Of a DNA stretch of 19,694 nt, positions 7,612 to 16,723 are shown piece after piece. Source of the stretch: Caryophanales bacterium (GTDB lineage: Bacteria; Bacillota_I; Bacilli_A; RF39; UBA660); assembly GCA_016291995.1 (NCBI GenBank), contig JAEEZV010000025.1, positions 1 to 19,694 on the forward strand, in the 5' to 3' direction. A program made the translations under genes and the position numbers. Position 1 is the stretch's first letter. The number at the start of each line of letters is the position of its first letter. The notes under the pieces are model-generated. The model was not told where the DNA came from and searched no databases. It saw only the letters and a list, made by a program, of their open reading frames with translations.

Positions 7612-9215
7612 CTATTTTTTTGTTCCTCACTATTTAATTTATTAACAAGTTCCAATTTTTTTACATTTTCTTTCTCTTGTGTCTTTGCTACCTTCTTCAT
7701 CATTTCTATTTTTATTTTATTATTTACCATTTCATGCTCTATTTTACCAATTTTTTTCATAATATCACGGTATTCATCAAAATCTCCTTGATACTTCTTA
7801 AATTCATCATTATATTCCATTTTTAAATGAACAATCTCATCGAGTGTACTATCAATCATTTGACTAGCCATATCTAAATTATTAATCGCACTACGTACAT
7901 CTGAAGTAAAATCTGTTGTCTCATAGACCATTCTTCTATGTTCTTCATAATGCACATTCTTACGCAAATTCCTAATTAAGTTACCTGTAATCGCTGTCTC
8001 AGTTGCAATTGCTGGTATAATTCCTCTAAGTGGGCTAAGCATCATTAATCCCATAAATTTTAATGATTGACCAAATAATCTACTAAAGCCCACTAAGTTA
8101 TAATGTACTACCTCATGTGAATCAATTTTACCGATCTCTTCGCCTATTTTCTTAAGCAGTTCATTCTGTTCCTTAATAAAAAACTGATATTTTTCATTTA
8201 CTTTATCAACATTGTATACATTTGACTTTAAATCTTCAAAATCGATATCTCTTTCTTCTAATTCTTTCTTTTGTTTTTCTTTCTCCTTGTCAAATTCAAT
8301 AGTCTTATCCTGTAAATGATCTATTTCCAAATATAAACTTTTATATATATCTAAAAGCTTATAATCTTCAGTAACTACTTTTAGTTCTCCTTTACCAAAC
8401 TCATCTCTTAATTCTATTAATTTATCAACAAGAGCATTATCTCCCACATCAAGTAAATATTCAAAATCATAATTATCTTTAAGATAATCATATTTTGCTT
8501 TTAACTCTTCTATTCTCTTTAGTAATCTTTTGGTCTTTTCTATTTCTTCCTTACACTTCTCAACCGTTAATGAATCTCCATTTATTTCACTTAAAATATA
8601 TAATTCACTTTGAATCATTTCAAGTTCATTCTTCGTTTTTAACAAATTTTTTTGAATACTCTTAATAATATCTTTTTCTAATTTCTTTATTCTATCATCA
8701 TCTTTAGTATTCTTTATTTCTTCACTAACTGGCTTTGCTTCTATTTCTTTATGTGTTGCCTTTCTAGCAAGAATACCTCGAATAATATTCTTATTCTTAA
8801 TTTTCTCTAATTTATTAGTTTCTCTAGTTATTACTTTAGATTCTTCAGGAATTCTAATTGATCCTTCTACCCCTCTAGACTGATCTACGGCATCCTTGAT
8901 ATTATTTTTTATATTCTCTTCTACTCTATCAAATTTTTCCTTTTTTTCAGCCTTTAAATCTTCTTTTTTTACTACTTTATAATACTTCTTATTTATCTTT
9001 TTATTATCCTTCTTAATTAGTATTTCTTTCTTTTGTTTATCATCCGGAGTACGTATATTTTCATAAACATATCCTGGTATTGCTGCCATAACACTAAGAA
9101 AATTTCGATATATATATTTACTATCTTCTAATACTTCTTTATTTCTGTTGCGTCTATTCCTTGCTATCTTCTTAAGTCTTTCACTAAATCTTCCAAGATT
9201 TCCCATATTTGCCAT
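7608..9215 (-). CDS. Hypothetical coiled-coil protein with a hydrophobic segment
   Basis: I do not recognise this 535-residue protein. The N-terminus is strongly basic (RFSERLKKIARNRRNRNKE region) with a short hydrophobic patch near 38-55. Residues about 55-165 are Lys/Glu-rich and look disordered. About 165-365 is heptad-rich and should be coiled coil. Next comes a markedly hydrophobic, glycine-containing block (about 373-414: NLVGFSRLF, LKFMGLMML, GIIPAIATETAI) that could insert into or lie on the membrane. A second helical, charged region runs 420-535. There is no signal peptide. The sequence HEVVH at 367-371 fits HExxH by chance-level evidence only. The start is supported by SD GAGGTG (9227-9222). 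It lies after the rpoC terminator with its own extended -10 promoter and is followed by the tail-anchored 410-residue gene. A structural or membrane-remodelling role is possible but unproven. Confidence 0.85.
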   Translation of the reverse strand: MANMGNLGRFSERLKKIARNRRNRNKEVLEDSKYIYRNFLSVMAAIPGYVYENIRTPDDKQKKEILIKKDNKKINKKYYKVVKKEDLKAEKKEKFDRVEENIKNNIKDAVDQSRGVEGSIRIPEESKVITRETNKLEKIKNKNIIRGILARKATHKEIEAKPVSEEIKNTKDDDRIKKLEKDIIKSIQKNLLKTKNELEMIQSELYILSEINGDSLTVEKCKEEIEKTKRLLKRIEELKAKYDYLKDNYDFEYLLDVGDNALVDKLIELRDEFGKGELKVVTEDYKLLDIYKSLYLEIDHLQDKTIEFDKEKEKQKKELEERDIDFEDLKSNVYNVDKVNEKYQFFIKEQNELLKKIGEEIGKIDSHEVVHYNLVGFSRLFGQSLKFMGLMMLSPLRGIIPAIATETAITGNLIRNLRKNVHYEEHRRMVYETTDFTSDVRSAINNLDMASQMIDSTLDEIVHLKMEYNDEFKKYQGDFDEYRDIMKKIGKIEHEMVNNKIKIEMMKKVAKTQEKENVKKLELVNKLNSEEQKNS

Positions 9216-9233
9216 ATACTACACCTCTATTTA

Positions 9234-9242
9234 ATTATATCA
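9234..9242 (-). promoter_or_regulatory. Extended -10 promoter of the 535-residue gene
   Basis: TGATATAAT on the minus strand (9242-9234) is a full TGnTATAAT element directly downstream of the rpoC terminator. It ends 6 nt before the SD GAGGTG, implying a leader of roughly a dozen bases. No clear -35. Confidence 0.65.
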
Positions 9243-9250
9243 TAAAAAAG

Positions 9251-9276
9251 AAAAAAGACTATTTCTAGTCTTTTTT
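9251..9276 (-). terminator. rpoBC terminator
   Basis: Perfect 11-bp stem AAAAAAGACTA (9251-9261) / TAGTCTTTTTT (9266-9276) with a 4-nt loop. On the minus strand it is followed by two T runs. The stem begins inside the rpoC stop codon (9277-9275). It could also work on the plus strand, but no plus gene ends here. Confidence 0.88.
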
Positions 9277-12200
9277 AATCTAAGAATTTTTCTTCAAGAA
9301 CTTCAGCAGGTTCATCATCGAAGAATTCCTTCTCCAATGTATAACCAATATCCATATATTCCTTAGCTCCAGTTCCTGCAGGAATAAGTTTACCAATTAT
9401 TACATTTTCTTTAAGACCATGTAAGTAATCAGTCTTTCCTTTAACAGCAGCTTCTGTTAGGATTCTTGTAGTTTCCTGGAATGAAGCTGATGCTAAGAAT
9501 GAATCAGTCTGTAAGCTTGATTTAGTAATACCAAGTAATATTGGTTGACCAATAGCTGGTTTCTTTCCTTGTAAGATAACATCTCTGTTACCAGCAGCAA
9601 ATTTGTTGATTGAAACAACTGTGCTTGGCAAGAAGTCAGTATCTCCAGAATCCAATATTCTAATTTGTGAAATCATTCTTCTAGCAATAAGTTCAACGTG
9701 TTTATCATTGATATCAACACCCTGAGAACGATATACTTTCTGTACTTCCTTAAGAATATATTGTTGTACAGTATTTGGATCCGTTACCATAAGTAATTCT
9801 TTTGGACTAACGTTACCTTCAGTAAGTCTATCTCCAGCTACAACCTTATCGCCTTTTTCAACTCTAAGTTTAGCTCCATATGCAGTTAAATGTTCTCTAA
9901 CTTCATTAGCATTCTTAATATATATCTTAGTTCTTCCTTTAACATCTTCGATCTTAGAAACAGTACCATCTATTTCAGCAATTAAAGCTTTTCCTTTTGG
10001 AGTTCTAGCTTCAAATAATTCTTCAACACGAGGTAAACCTTGTGTAATATCTTCTCCACCAGCAACACCACCAGTATGGAATGTTCTCATGGTTAACTGT
10101 GTACCTGGTTCACCAATAGATTGAGCACCCATTGTACCAACGGCTTCACCTATTTCAACAACATTACCTGTTGCTAAGTTTCTACCATAGCACTTACAAC
10201 ATACACCATGATCAGTTCTACATGTAAGAACAGTTCTTATTTCTACAGATTCAATACCTGCAGCAATAATCTTTTCAGCTATATTTTCAGTAATAAGTTC
10301 ATTCTTATCAACTATTACTTCTTTAGTTTCTGGATTGATTACTTTCTTATTTGTAAATCTACCTAAAATTCTATCATATAGTGGTTCAATAATACCATCT
10401 TTATCATCCTTAAATGCAGATACAACTACACCCTCTGTAGTTCCACAATCTTCTTCTCTTACGATTAAATCTTGTGCAACATCAACAAGTCTTCTAGTCA
10501 TATAACCAGAATCGGCTGTCTTAAGAGCGGTATCAGCACTACCTTTTCTAGCACCATGTGTAGATAAGAAGAATTCTGATACTGATAGTCCATCTCTAAA
10601 TGATGATTTAATAGGTATTTCAACAGGTTCACCATTTGGTTTAGCCATTGTACCACGCATACCAGCTAACTGAACGAAGTTTGAAATTGATCCACGCGCT
10701 TTAGAGTTCATCATTATGAATATTGGATTATCTTCATATTCTTCACTCTTGGCATATGATTCAAGTTCTTTTTCAATATCTTTCTTTGCTTTATCCCAGA
10801 TACCAATTACTAAATCAAATCTTTCTTTTTCAGTAATTAAACCTCTTTGATATTGCTTATTTACTTTCTTAACTTCAGCTTCGCTAGCTTCGATAATTGC
10901 ATCTTTGTTCTTACTTACAACAACATCAGCAGCTGATATTGTAATACCAGCATATGTTGAATACTTAAATCCTAAATCTTTAAGTTTATCAAGCATAATA
11001 GAAGTCTCAGTTGTTCTATATTTCTTAAACATTTGTGCAATTATTTTTTCTAATGTACCCTTATTAAATGCTGTTGCCTTAGGTATTTCCTTAATCTTTT
11101 CAGGAATGTTTTCACCTGCAGCAATAAAGTATTTATTAGGTGTATATCTTTCAATATTTTCATCTGTTGGTTCATTAACATATGGGAATGAATCAGGTAA
11201 TATTTCATTGAATATTATCTTACCAACAGTAGTAACTAAATATTGGTTCTTATGTGAATCTAAGAATACTTTATGTTTAAATGAATTTACTGGTACAACA
11301 ATTCTTGTATGTAAATCTACTTCTCTTCTGTTGTATGCCATTAATGCTTCGTTAGTATTCTTAAATATTCTTCCTTCACCCTCATGTCCAGGTTTTTCCA
11401 TAGTTATGTAATAGTTACCTAATACCATATCCTGGCTTGGTGTAACAATTGGTTTTCCATCCTTTGGACTTAAAATGTTGTTAGCACCTAACATAAGAAT
11501 TCTTGCTTCAGCTTTTGCTTCTTCAGATAAAGGTACGTGTACAGCCATCTGGTCACCATCGAAGTCTGCATTAAATGCTGTAGTAACTAATGGATGTAAT
11601 CTAATAGCCTTTCCTGATACTAACTTAGGTTCAAATGCTTGAATACCTAATCTATGAAGTGTTGGAGCACGGTTTAACATAACTGGATGTTCTTTAATTA
11701 TATCTTCAACAACATCCCAAACTTTTGGATCTCTTGTATCTATCATTTTCTTAGCTGATTTAATATTATTAGCTAATTCTCTAGATACCAAACCATTTAT
11801 AACATGTGGTTTAAATAATTCAAGAGCCATCTCCTTAGGAATACCACATTGATACATCTTTAGATCTGGTCCAACAACGATAACTGAACGTCCAGAATAG
11901 TCAACACGTTTTCCTAATAAGTTTTGTCTAAATCTACCTTGTTTACCTTTTAACATACTAGATAGAGACTTAAGTGCTCTATTTCCAGCACCTGTAACGC
12001 TTCTTCCTCTTCTTCCATTATCGAATAATGAGTCTACAGCTTCCTGAAGCATTCTCTTTTCATTTTGAATAATGATTGATGGAGCATTCAATTCTACAAG
12101 TTTCTTTAAACGATTATTTCTATTGATTACTCTACGATATAAATCATTTAAATCTGATGTAGCAAATCTACCACCATCAAGCTGAATCATTGGTCTTAAC

Positions 12201-12910
12201 TCTGGAGGAATAACTGGAAGTGCTTCCAATATCATCCATTCAGGTCTATTACCAGATTCCTTAAATGCATTAAGTACATTTAATCTCTTTACTAATCTTA
12301 ATTTTCTTTGACCAGTAGCATCTTCTAGTTCTTTTTGAAGACTTTCAAGTTCTTTTTCAAGATCTAATTCACTAAGTAATTCCTTGATAGCTTCAGCACC
12401 CATTCCAACTCTGAATGTATTACCATATTTTTCATAGTATGCTCTATATTCTTTATCAGATAATGTTTGCTTTTTAACTAGTGTCGTAGCTCCTGGATCA
12501 AGAACTACATATGATACGAAGTAAATAACTTCTTCCAAATCTCTTGGTGACATGTCAAGGCAAAGTCCTATATAAGAAGGAATACCCTTAACAAACCATA
12601 TATGAGATACTGGTGATGCAAGTTCAATATGTCCCATTCTTTCTCTACGAACTTTAGACTTCGTAACTTCAACACCACATCTATCACATATGATATTTTT
12701 ATATCTTAATCTCTTGTACTTACCACAACTACATTCATAGTCACGTGTAGGTCCAAATATCTTTTCACAGAAAAGTCCATCTCTTTCTGGTTTTAAAGTT
12801 CTATAATTAATAGTTTCTGGTTTTAATACTTCACCATAACTCCATGCTCTAATATCATCTGGTGACGCAATTCCTATTTTTAAAGCTTTAAATTTATTTG
12901 CTTCTAACAT
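9275..12910 (-). CDS. rpoC: DNA-directed RNA polymerase subunit beta'
   Basis: Largest catalytic subunit of RNA polymerase. The 1211-residue protein is full length for the Firmicutes form without large lineage insertions. The N-terminal zinc ribbon has Cys60, Cys62, Cys75 and Cys78. The catalytic loop NADFDGDQ (447-454) gives the Mg-binding aspartates 449, 451 and 453. The second zinc site is formed by Cys822 (DCG), Cys897, Cys904 and Cys907. The trigger-loop region with MGAQSIGEPGTQLTMRTFHTGG follows, and the C-terminus is short and acidic. It overlaps rpoB by one base (TAATG), and its full-length SD GGAGGTGAT (12924-12916) consists of the last Gly-Gly-Asp codons of rpoB. This arrangement should couple the synthesis of the two subunits. 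The usual downstream ribosomal genes (rpsL, rpsG, fusA) are absent. Confidence 0.99.
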   Translation of the reverse strand: MLEANKFKALKIGIASPDDIRAWSYGEVLKPETINYRTLKPERDGLFCEKIFGPTRDYECSCGKYKRLRYKNIICDRCGVEVTKSKVRRERMGHIELASPVSHIWFVKGIPSYIGLCLDMSPRDLEEVIYFVSYVVLDPGATTLVKKQTLSDKEYRAYYEKYGNTFRVGMGAEAIKELLSELDLEKELESLQKELEDATGQRKLRLVKRLNVLNAFKESGNRPEWMILEALPVIPPELRPMIQLDGGRFATSDLNDLYRRVINRNNRLKKLVELNAPSIIIQNEKRMLQEAVDSLFDNGRRGRSVTGAGNRALKSLSSMLKGKQGRFRQNLLGKRVDYSGRSVIVVGPDLKMYQCGIPKEMALELFKPHVINGLVSRELANNIKSAKKMIDTRDPKVWDVVEDIIKEHPVMLNRAPTLHRLGIQAFEPKLVSGKAIRLHPLVTTAFNADFDGDQMAVHVPLSEEAKAEARILMLGANNILSPKDGKPIVTPSQDMVLGNYYITMEKPGHEGEGRIFKNTNEALMAYNRREVDLHTRIVVPVNSFKHKVFLDSHKNQYLVTTVGKIIFNEILPDSFPYVNEPTDENIERYTPNKYFIAAGENIPEKIKEIPKATAFNKGTLEKIIAQMFKKYRTTETSIMLDKLKDLGFKYSTYAGITISAADVVVSKNKDAIIEASEAEVKKVNKQYQRGLITEKERFDLVIGIWDKAKKDIEKELESYAKSEEYEDNPIFIMMNSKARGSISNFVQLAGMRGTMAKPNGEPVEIPIKSSFRDGLSVSEFFLSTHGARKGSADTALKTADSGYMTRRLVDVAQDLIVREEDCGTTEGVVVSAFKDDKDGIIEPLYDRILGRFTNKKVINPETKEVIVDKNELITENIAEKIIAAGIESVEIRTVLTCRTDHGVCCKCYGRNLATGNVVEIGEAVGTMGAQSIGEPGTQLTMRTFHTGGVAGGEDITQGLPRVEELFEARTPKGKALIAEIDGTVSKIEDVKGRTKIYIKNANEVREHLTAYGAKLRVEKGDKVVAGDRLTEGNVSPKELLMVTDPNTVQQYILKEVQKVYRSQGVDINDKHVELIARRMISQIRILDSGDTDFLPSTVVSINKFAAGNRDVILQGKKPAIGQPILLGITKSSLQTDSFLASASFQETTRILTEAAVKGKTDYLHGLKENVIIGKLIPAGTGAKEYMDIGYTLEKEFFDDEPAEVLEEKFLD

Positions 12911-15900
12911 TAGAAATCACCTCCCATATCATCTAAATCGCTAAAGTCTTCAAGACCATCTCCATATTCATCTGGTAAATCTAGTTCATCGTCATCTTCG
13001 AATTCATCTTCTTCATCCAAATCTGACTCTTCTTCATTATCCATATCTCCGAATAATTCAGGTTTTTGAATTTCTTCAGCTATTGGCATATCATCATCTT
13101 CATCATCTTTTTCAAGTTCTGCGATGCTGACTGTTTCATCATCTTCATTTATAACTGATATATTTAATCCAAGAGCTTGGAACTCTTTAATTAATACTCT
13201 AAATGATTCAGGAATACTTGGATCTGGTAAAGGTTGTCCTTTAACAATAGATTCATATACTTTTACTCTACCAAGAACATCATCTGATTTATATGTAAGT
13301 ATCTCTTGTAATACATGGCTTGCACCATATGCTTCAAGAGCCCAAACTTCCATTTCACCGAATCTCTGTCCACCAAATTGAGCTTTACCACCAAGTGGTT
13401 GTTGTGTAACTAATGAATATGGTCCAGTAGCTCTCGCATGTAATTTATCATCAACCATGTGATGTAACTTAATCATATACATTACACCAACATTGATACG
13501 ATTATCAAATGGTTCTCCAGTACGTCCATCGTATAGGATTGTCTTTCCATCTTCTTCCATTCCAGCTTCCTTCATCATTGCTGCAATATCATCTTTCTTA
13601 GCTCCATCAAGTACTGGCGTTGCTACATAAACACCAAGTTTTTTAGCAGCCATACCCATATGAAGTTCTAGAATCTGTCCTATATTCATACGAGAAGGAA
13701 CACCTTGTGGATTTAACATTATATCTACTGGTGTACCATCTGGTAAATAAGGCATATCTTCTTGTGGTAATATAAGTGATATAACACCCTTATTACCATG
13801 ACGTCCAGACATCTTATCTCCAACTTGTACTTTTCTCTTTTGAATTATATATACTCTAATAACTTTACTTACACCACTAGGCATTTCATCATTATCAGCT
13901 TTTGTATATATCTTAACATCATGTACTATTCCGTCTCCACCATGTGGAACTGTCAAAGAAGAATTTCTAACTTCTCTTGTTTTTTCACCAAATATTGCAT
14001 GTAATAACTTCTCTTCACTAGTAAGATCTGCCATTCCCTTTGGTGTTACCTTACCAACAAGAATATCTCCTTCTTTAACTTCAGTACCTATTCTTATAAT
14101 ACCATTTTCATCAAGATTCTTTCTTGCTTCTTCACTAACATTAGGAATATCTCTTGTAATTTCTTCTGGTCCTAATTTAGTATCCCTACATTGAATTTCG
14201 TAGTCTTCAATATGTAGTGAAGTATAAACATCATCTTTAACTAATCTTTCATTCATGATAACGGCATCCTCAAAGTTATAACCGTTAAATGTCATGAATG
14301 CAACAACAACGTTTTTACCTAGAGCAAGTTCACCTTTATCAGTACTTGGTCCATCAGCAATGATTTGACCACGTTTAACTTTATCTCCAGCTCTAACAAT
14401 TGGCTTCTGATTAGTACATTCACCTTGGTTAGCACGTTCAAATGTAGCAAGGTTATATGTATCTTCACCTTTAGCATTCTTAACTACAATCTTCTTTGCA
14501 TCAACATATTCAACAACACCATCAGCTTGTGCCTTAACAACTGCACCACTATCTCTAGCAGCTACATATTCAACACCAGTTCCAATAAATGGAGCTTCTG
14601 TTGTAAGTAAAGGTAATGCCTGACGTTGCATGTTAGCACCCATCAAAGCACGAGTTGCATCATCGTGTTCCAAGAATGGAATCAAACTTGTTGTAATAGA
14701 TACAACTTGTTGTGGACTAACATCTATATAGTCAACTTGATCAACTGGAATGATAACGTTTTCACCATTATATCTACCAGCAACTTGACTATCTGTAATC
14801 ATATTATTGTCATCAACATTAACTGTTGCTTGAGAAATATAAAAGTCTTGTTCTTCAGAAGCAGTTAAATAATCAACTTGATCTGTTAACTTTCTATTTT
14901 CAACTTTACGATATGGAGTCATTATAAATCCATATTCATTTACTTTTGCATAACTAGCTAATGAAGTAATAAGTCCAATGTTCTGTCCTTCTGGTGATTC
15001 AATTGGACAAATTCTACCATAGTGGCTAGCATTAACGTCACGAACTTCAACACCAGCTCTATCTCTAGATAATCCACCAGGTCCTAAAGCAGATAATCTT
15101 CTCTTGTGAGTAAGTTCTGCAATTGGGTTAACCTGATCCATAAACTGAGATAATTGGCTACTACCAAAGAATTCTTTGATAACAGCTGTTACTGGTCTAA
15201 TATTAATTAATGTTTTTGGAGTTACAGTTTCCATATCTTGGGTTGTCATTCTTTCACGAATAACTCTTTCCATTCTAGAGAAACCAATCTTAAATTGATT
15301 CTGTAAAAGTTCTCCAACTTGTCTTATACGTCTGTTTCCTAAATGGTCAATCTCATCGTCATGTCCTATACCTTCCATTAAATTTAGATAATAAGAGACA
15401 CTTGCATAAATATCTGAGATTGTCAATGTCTTTACATTAATAGATTGATCGTTACCAATAACTTTTACTTTCTTTTTAGGATTTAATGGTGAATAAACAT
15501 ATAATACTTGAATCATATTATGGTCATCTAAGTCATTATTGATCTTAGCTTCAACCATTCCATATCCTTCTTTTAAGTACTTATCCAATTCCATTACTAC
15601 ATCCTTAGTAAGTAATGTACCTTCAGCAAATTTAACTTTACCTTTAATCTTTATATCTTCAGCAAGTACTTTTCCTACCAATCTATCTGTAATATTTAAT
15701 CTTTGGTTAAATTTATATCTACCAACTTTAGCTAAATCATAACGAAAATTATCAAAGAATCTAGTAATTAATTGGTTCTTTGAACTGTCTAAAGTTGTTG
15801 GCTCTCCTGGTCTTAACTTTTCATATATTTCAATTAAAGCCTCATCTGTATTCTTAGTTGAATCTCTTTCAACTGTATTCTTTAAATATTCATTATTATC

Positions 15901-16533
15901 GAATAAATCTAGAATATCTTTATCACTAGATAAACCAAATGCTCTAAGTAATGTAGTAAGAGGAACTTTTCTAGTTCTATCAATTCTTACATACAAAACA
16001 TCCTTAGCGTCTGTTTCATACTCTAACCATGTACCTCTAGTAGGTATGATTTTTGATGCAAATACAGGTTTACCATTTTTATCAATCTCTCTTGAAAAAT
16101 ATACACTTGGTGATCTAACTAATTGAGATACGACAACTCTCTCAGCACCATTGATGATAAATGTACCATAATCTGTCATCAAAGGCATATCACCTAAGAA
16201 TATTTCCTGTTCCTTTACTTCTCCTGTTTCATTATTGAAAAGTCTCGTCTGTACCTTAAGTGGTGCAGCATAAGTAATTTGTCTGTCTTTACATTCTTTG
16301 ATTGAGTATCTAGGTGTGTCAAATACATAATCATTAAATTCTAGTGACAAACTACCATTAAAACTTTCCACCGGTGAAAACTCTTCTAGTACTTCTTTAA
16401 CCCCTTCTGTTACAAACCACTGATGTGACTCTTTTTGAATTTGTAATAAATCGTCTAGTTCTAACGAATTTTTGATCATAGAAAAGTTTCTTCTTTTCCT
16501 ATAATCACCACTTTGCTTCAACTTATAAGCCAT
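12910..16533 (-). CDS. rpoB: DNA-directed RNA polymerase subunit beta
   Basis: Second catalytic subunit of RNA polymerase, 1207 residues. The rifampicin-pocket cluster reads SQFMDQVNP then ELTHKRRLSALGPGG. The residues equivalent to E. coli Asp516, His526 and Ser531 are Asp466, His476 and Ser481, all in the drug-sensitive state. The wall-less Spiroplasma/Mycoplasma type has a changed His position, so this is a useful contrast. GDKMSGRHGNKG and the C-terminal clamp motif (TGPYSLVTQQPLGGKAQFGGQRFGEME region) are intact. The C-terminal tail from about residue 1130 is highly acidic, as in Bacillus-type RpoB, and ends in GGDF. The start ATG has SD GGGGTGAA (16547-16540). The gene has its own promoter and a leader of about 65 nt with a terminal hairpin. 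It is preceded by folA, not by rplL. Confidence 0.99.
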   Translation of the reverse strand: MAYKLKQSGDYRKRRNFSMIKNSLELDDLLQIQKESHQWFVTEGVKEVLEEFSPVESFNGSLSLEFNDYVFDTPRYSIKECKDRQITYAAPLKVQTRLFNNETGEVKEQEIFLGDMPLMTDYGTFIINGAERVVVSQLVRSPSVYFSREIDKNGKPVFASKIIPTRGTWLEYETDAKDVLYVRIDRTRKVPLTTLLRAFGLSSDKDILDLFDNNEYLKNTVERDSTKNTDEALIEIYEKLRPGEPTTLDSSKNQLITRFFDNFRYDLAKVGRYKFNQRLNITDRLVGKVLAEDIKIKGKVKFAEGTLLTKDVVMELDKYLKEGYGMVEAKINNDLDDHNMIQVLYVYSPLNPKKKVKVIGNDQSINVKTLTISDIYASVSYYLNLMEGIGHDDEIDHLGNRRIRQVGELLQNQFKIGFSRMERVIRERMTTQDMETVTPKTLINIRPVTAVIKEFFGSSQLSQFMDQVNPIAELTHKRRLSALGPGGLSRDRAGVEVRDVNASHYGRICPIESPEGQNIGLITSLASYAKVNEYGFIMTPYRKVENRKLTDQVDYLTASEEQDFYISQATVNVDDNNMITDSQVAGRYNGENVIIPVDQVDYIDVSPQQVVSITTSLIPFLEHDDATRALMGANMQRQALPLLTTEAPFIGTGVEYVAARDSGAVVKAQADGVVEYVDAKKIVVKNAKGEDTYNLATFERANQGECTNQKPIVRAGDKVKRGQIIADGPSTDKGELALGKNVVVAFMTFNGYNFEDAVIMNERLVKDDVYTSLHIEDYEIQCRDTKLGPEEITRDIPNVSEEARKNLDENGIIRIGTEVKEGDILVGKVTPKGMADLTSEEKLLHAIFGEKTREVRNSSLTVPHGGDGIVHDVKIYTKADNDEMPSGVSKVIRVYIIQKRKVQVGDKMSGRHGNKGVISLILPQEDMPYLPDGTPVDIMLNPQGVPSRMNIGQILELHMGMAAKKLGVYVATPVLDGAKKDDIAAMMKEAGMEEDGKTILYDGRTGEPFDNRINVGVMYMIKLHHMVDDKLHARATGPYSLVTQQPLGGKAQFGGQRFGEMEVWALEAYGASHVLQEILTYKSDDVLGRVKVYESIVKGQPLPDPSIPESFRVLIKEFQALGLNISVINEDDETVSIAELEKDDEDDDMPIAEEIQKPELFGDMDNEEESDLDEEDEFEDDDELDLPDEYGDGLEDFSDLDDMGGDF

Positions 16534-16574
16534 TAATTTTTCACCCCAATAACATATATTTTTTTAAAGATTTC

Positions 16575-16593
16575 CACGCCGAAAAAAGACGTG
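16575..16593 (-). promoter_or_regulatory. 5' hairpin in the rpoB leader
   Basis: On the minus strand CACGTC (16593-16588) pairs with GGCGTG (16580-16575), six pairs with one G-U, around a 7-nt T-rich loop. It begins about 7 nt after the predicted transcription start and is the only G+C-rich patch in the leader. It is not followed directly by a U-tract, so an mRNA-stabilising 5' stem or a protein-binding site is more likely than a simple terminator. Confidence 0.5.
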
Positions 16594-16606
16594 TTACCAA
16601 TATATA

Positions 16607-16635
16607 ATAATAGCACCGTCAAGCTTAAAAGTCAA
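16607..16635 (-). promoter_or_regulatory. rpoBC promoter
   Basis: Minus-strand TTGACT (16635-16630), a 17-nt spacer and TATTAT (16612-16607) match sigma-A consensus well (5/6 and 5/6). It lies between the folA terminator and the rpoB leader, which shows rpoBC is transcribed independently of rplL. A second TTGACG 13 bp downstream has no properly spaced -10. Confidence 0.85.
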
Positions 16636-16676
16636 CGAATAATTTACTTTTTGTCACTTTTTTAACATTTTTCATA

Positions 16677-16723
16677 AAAAAAGAGAAATAAAGTACCTTT
16701 TTAGCTATCTTTTTCTCTTTTTT
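16677..16723 (-). terminator. Terminator of the YunG-like/thyA/folA operon
   Basis: The minus-strand arm AAAAAAGAGAAA (16723-16712) lies in the last codons of folA and pairs over 12 bp with TTTCTCTTTTTT (16688-16677); one more T follows at 16676. The loop is long (23 nt) but can be shortened by an inner AAG/CTT pairing. The weak A-T stem makes it less certain than the other terminators here. Confidence 0.6.

Noticed and set aside
8099..8117. HEVVH (HExxH) in the 535-residue protein as a zinc protease motif
   Set aside because: The residue after the second His context is Asn, not hydrophobic as in zincins, no third ligand motif is seen, and the short motif arises easily by chance in a long charged protein.
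10905..11411. A 168-codon open frame antisense to rpoC
   Set aside because: It lies wholly inside the conserved rpoC coding region, has no SD or promoter, and its composition is what the complement of rpoC would give.
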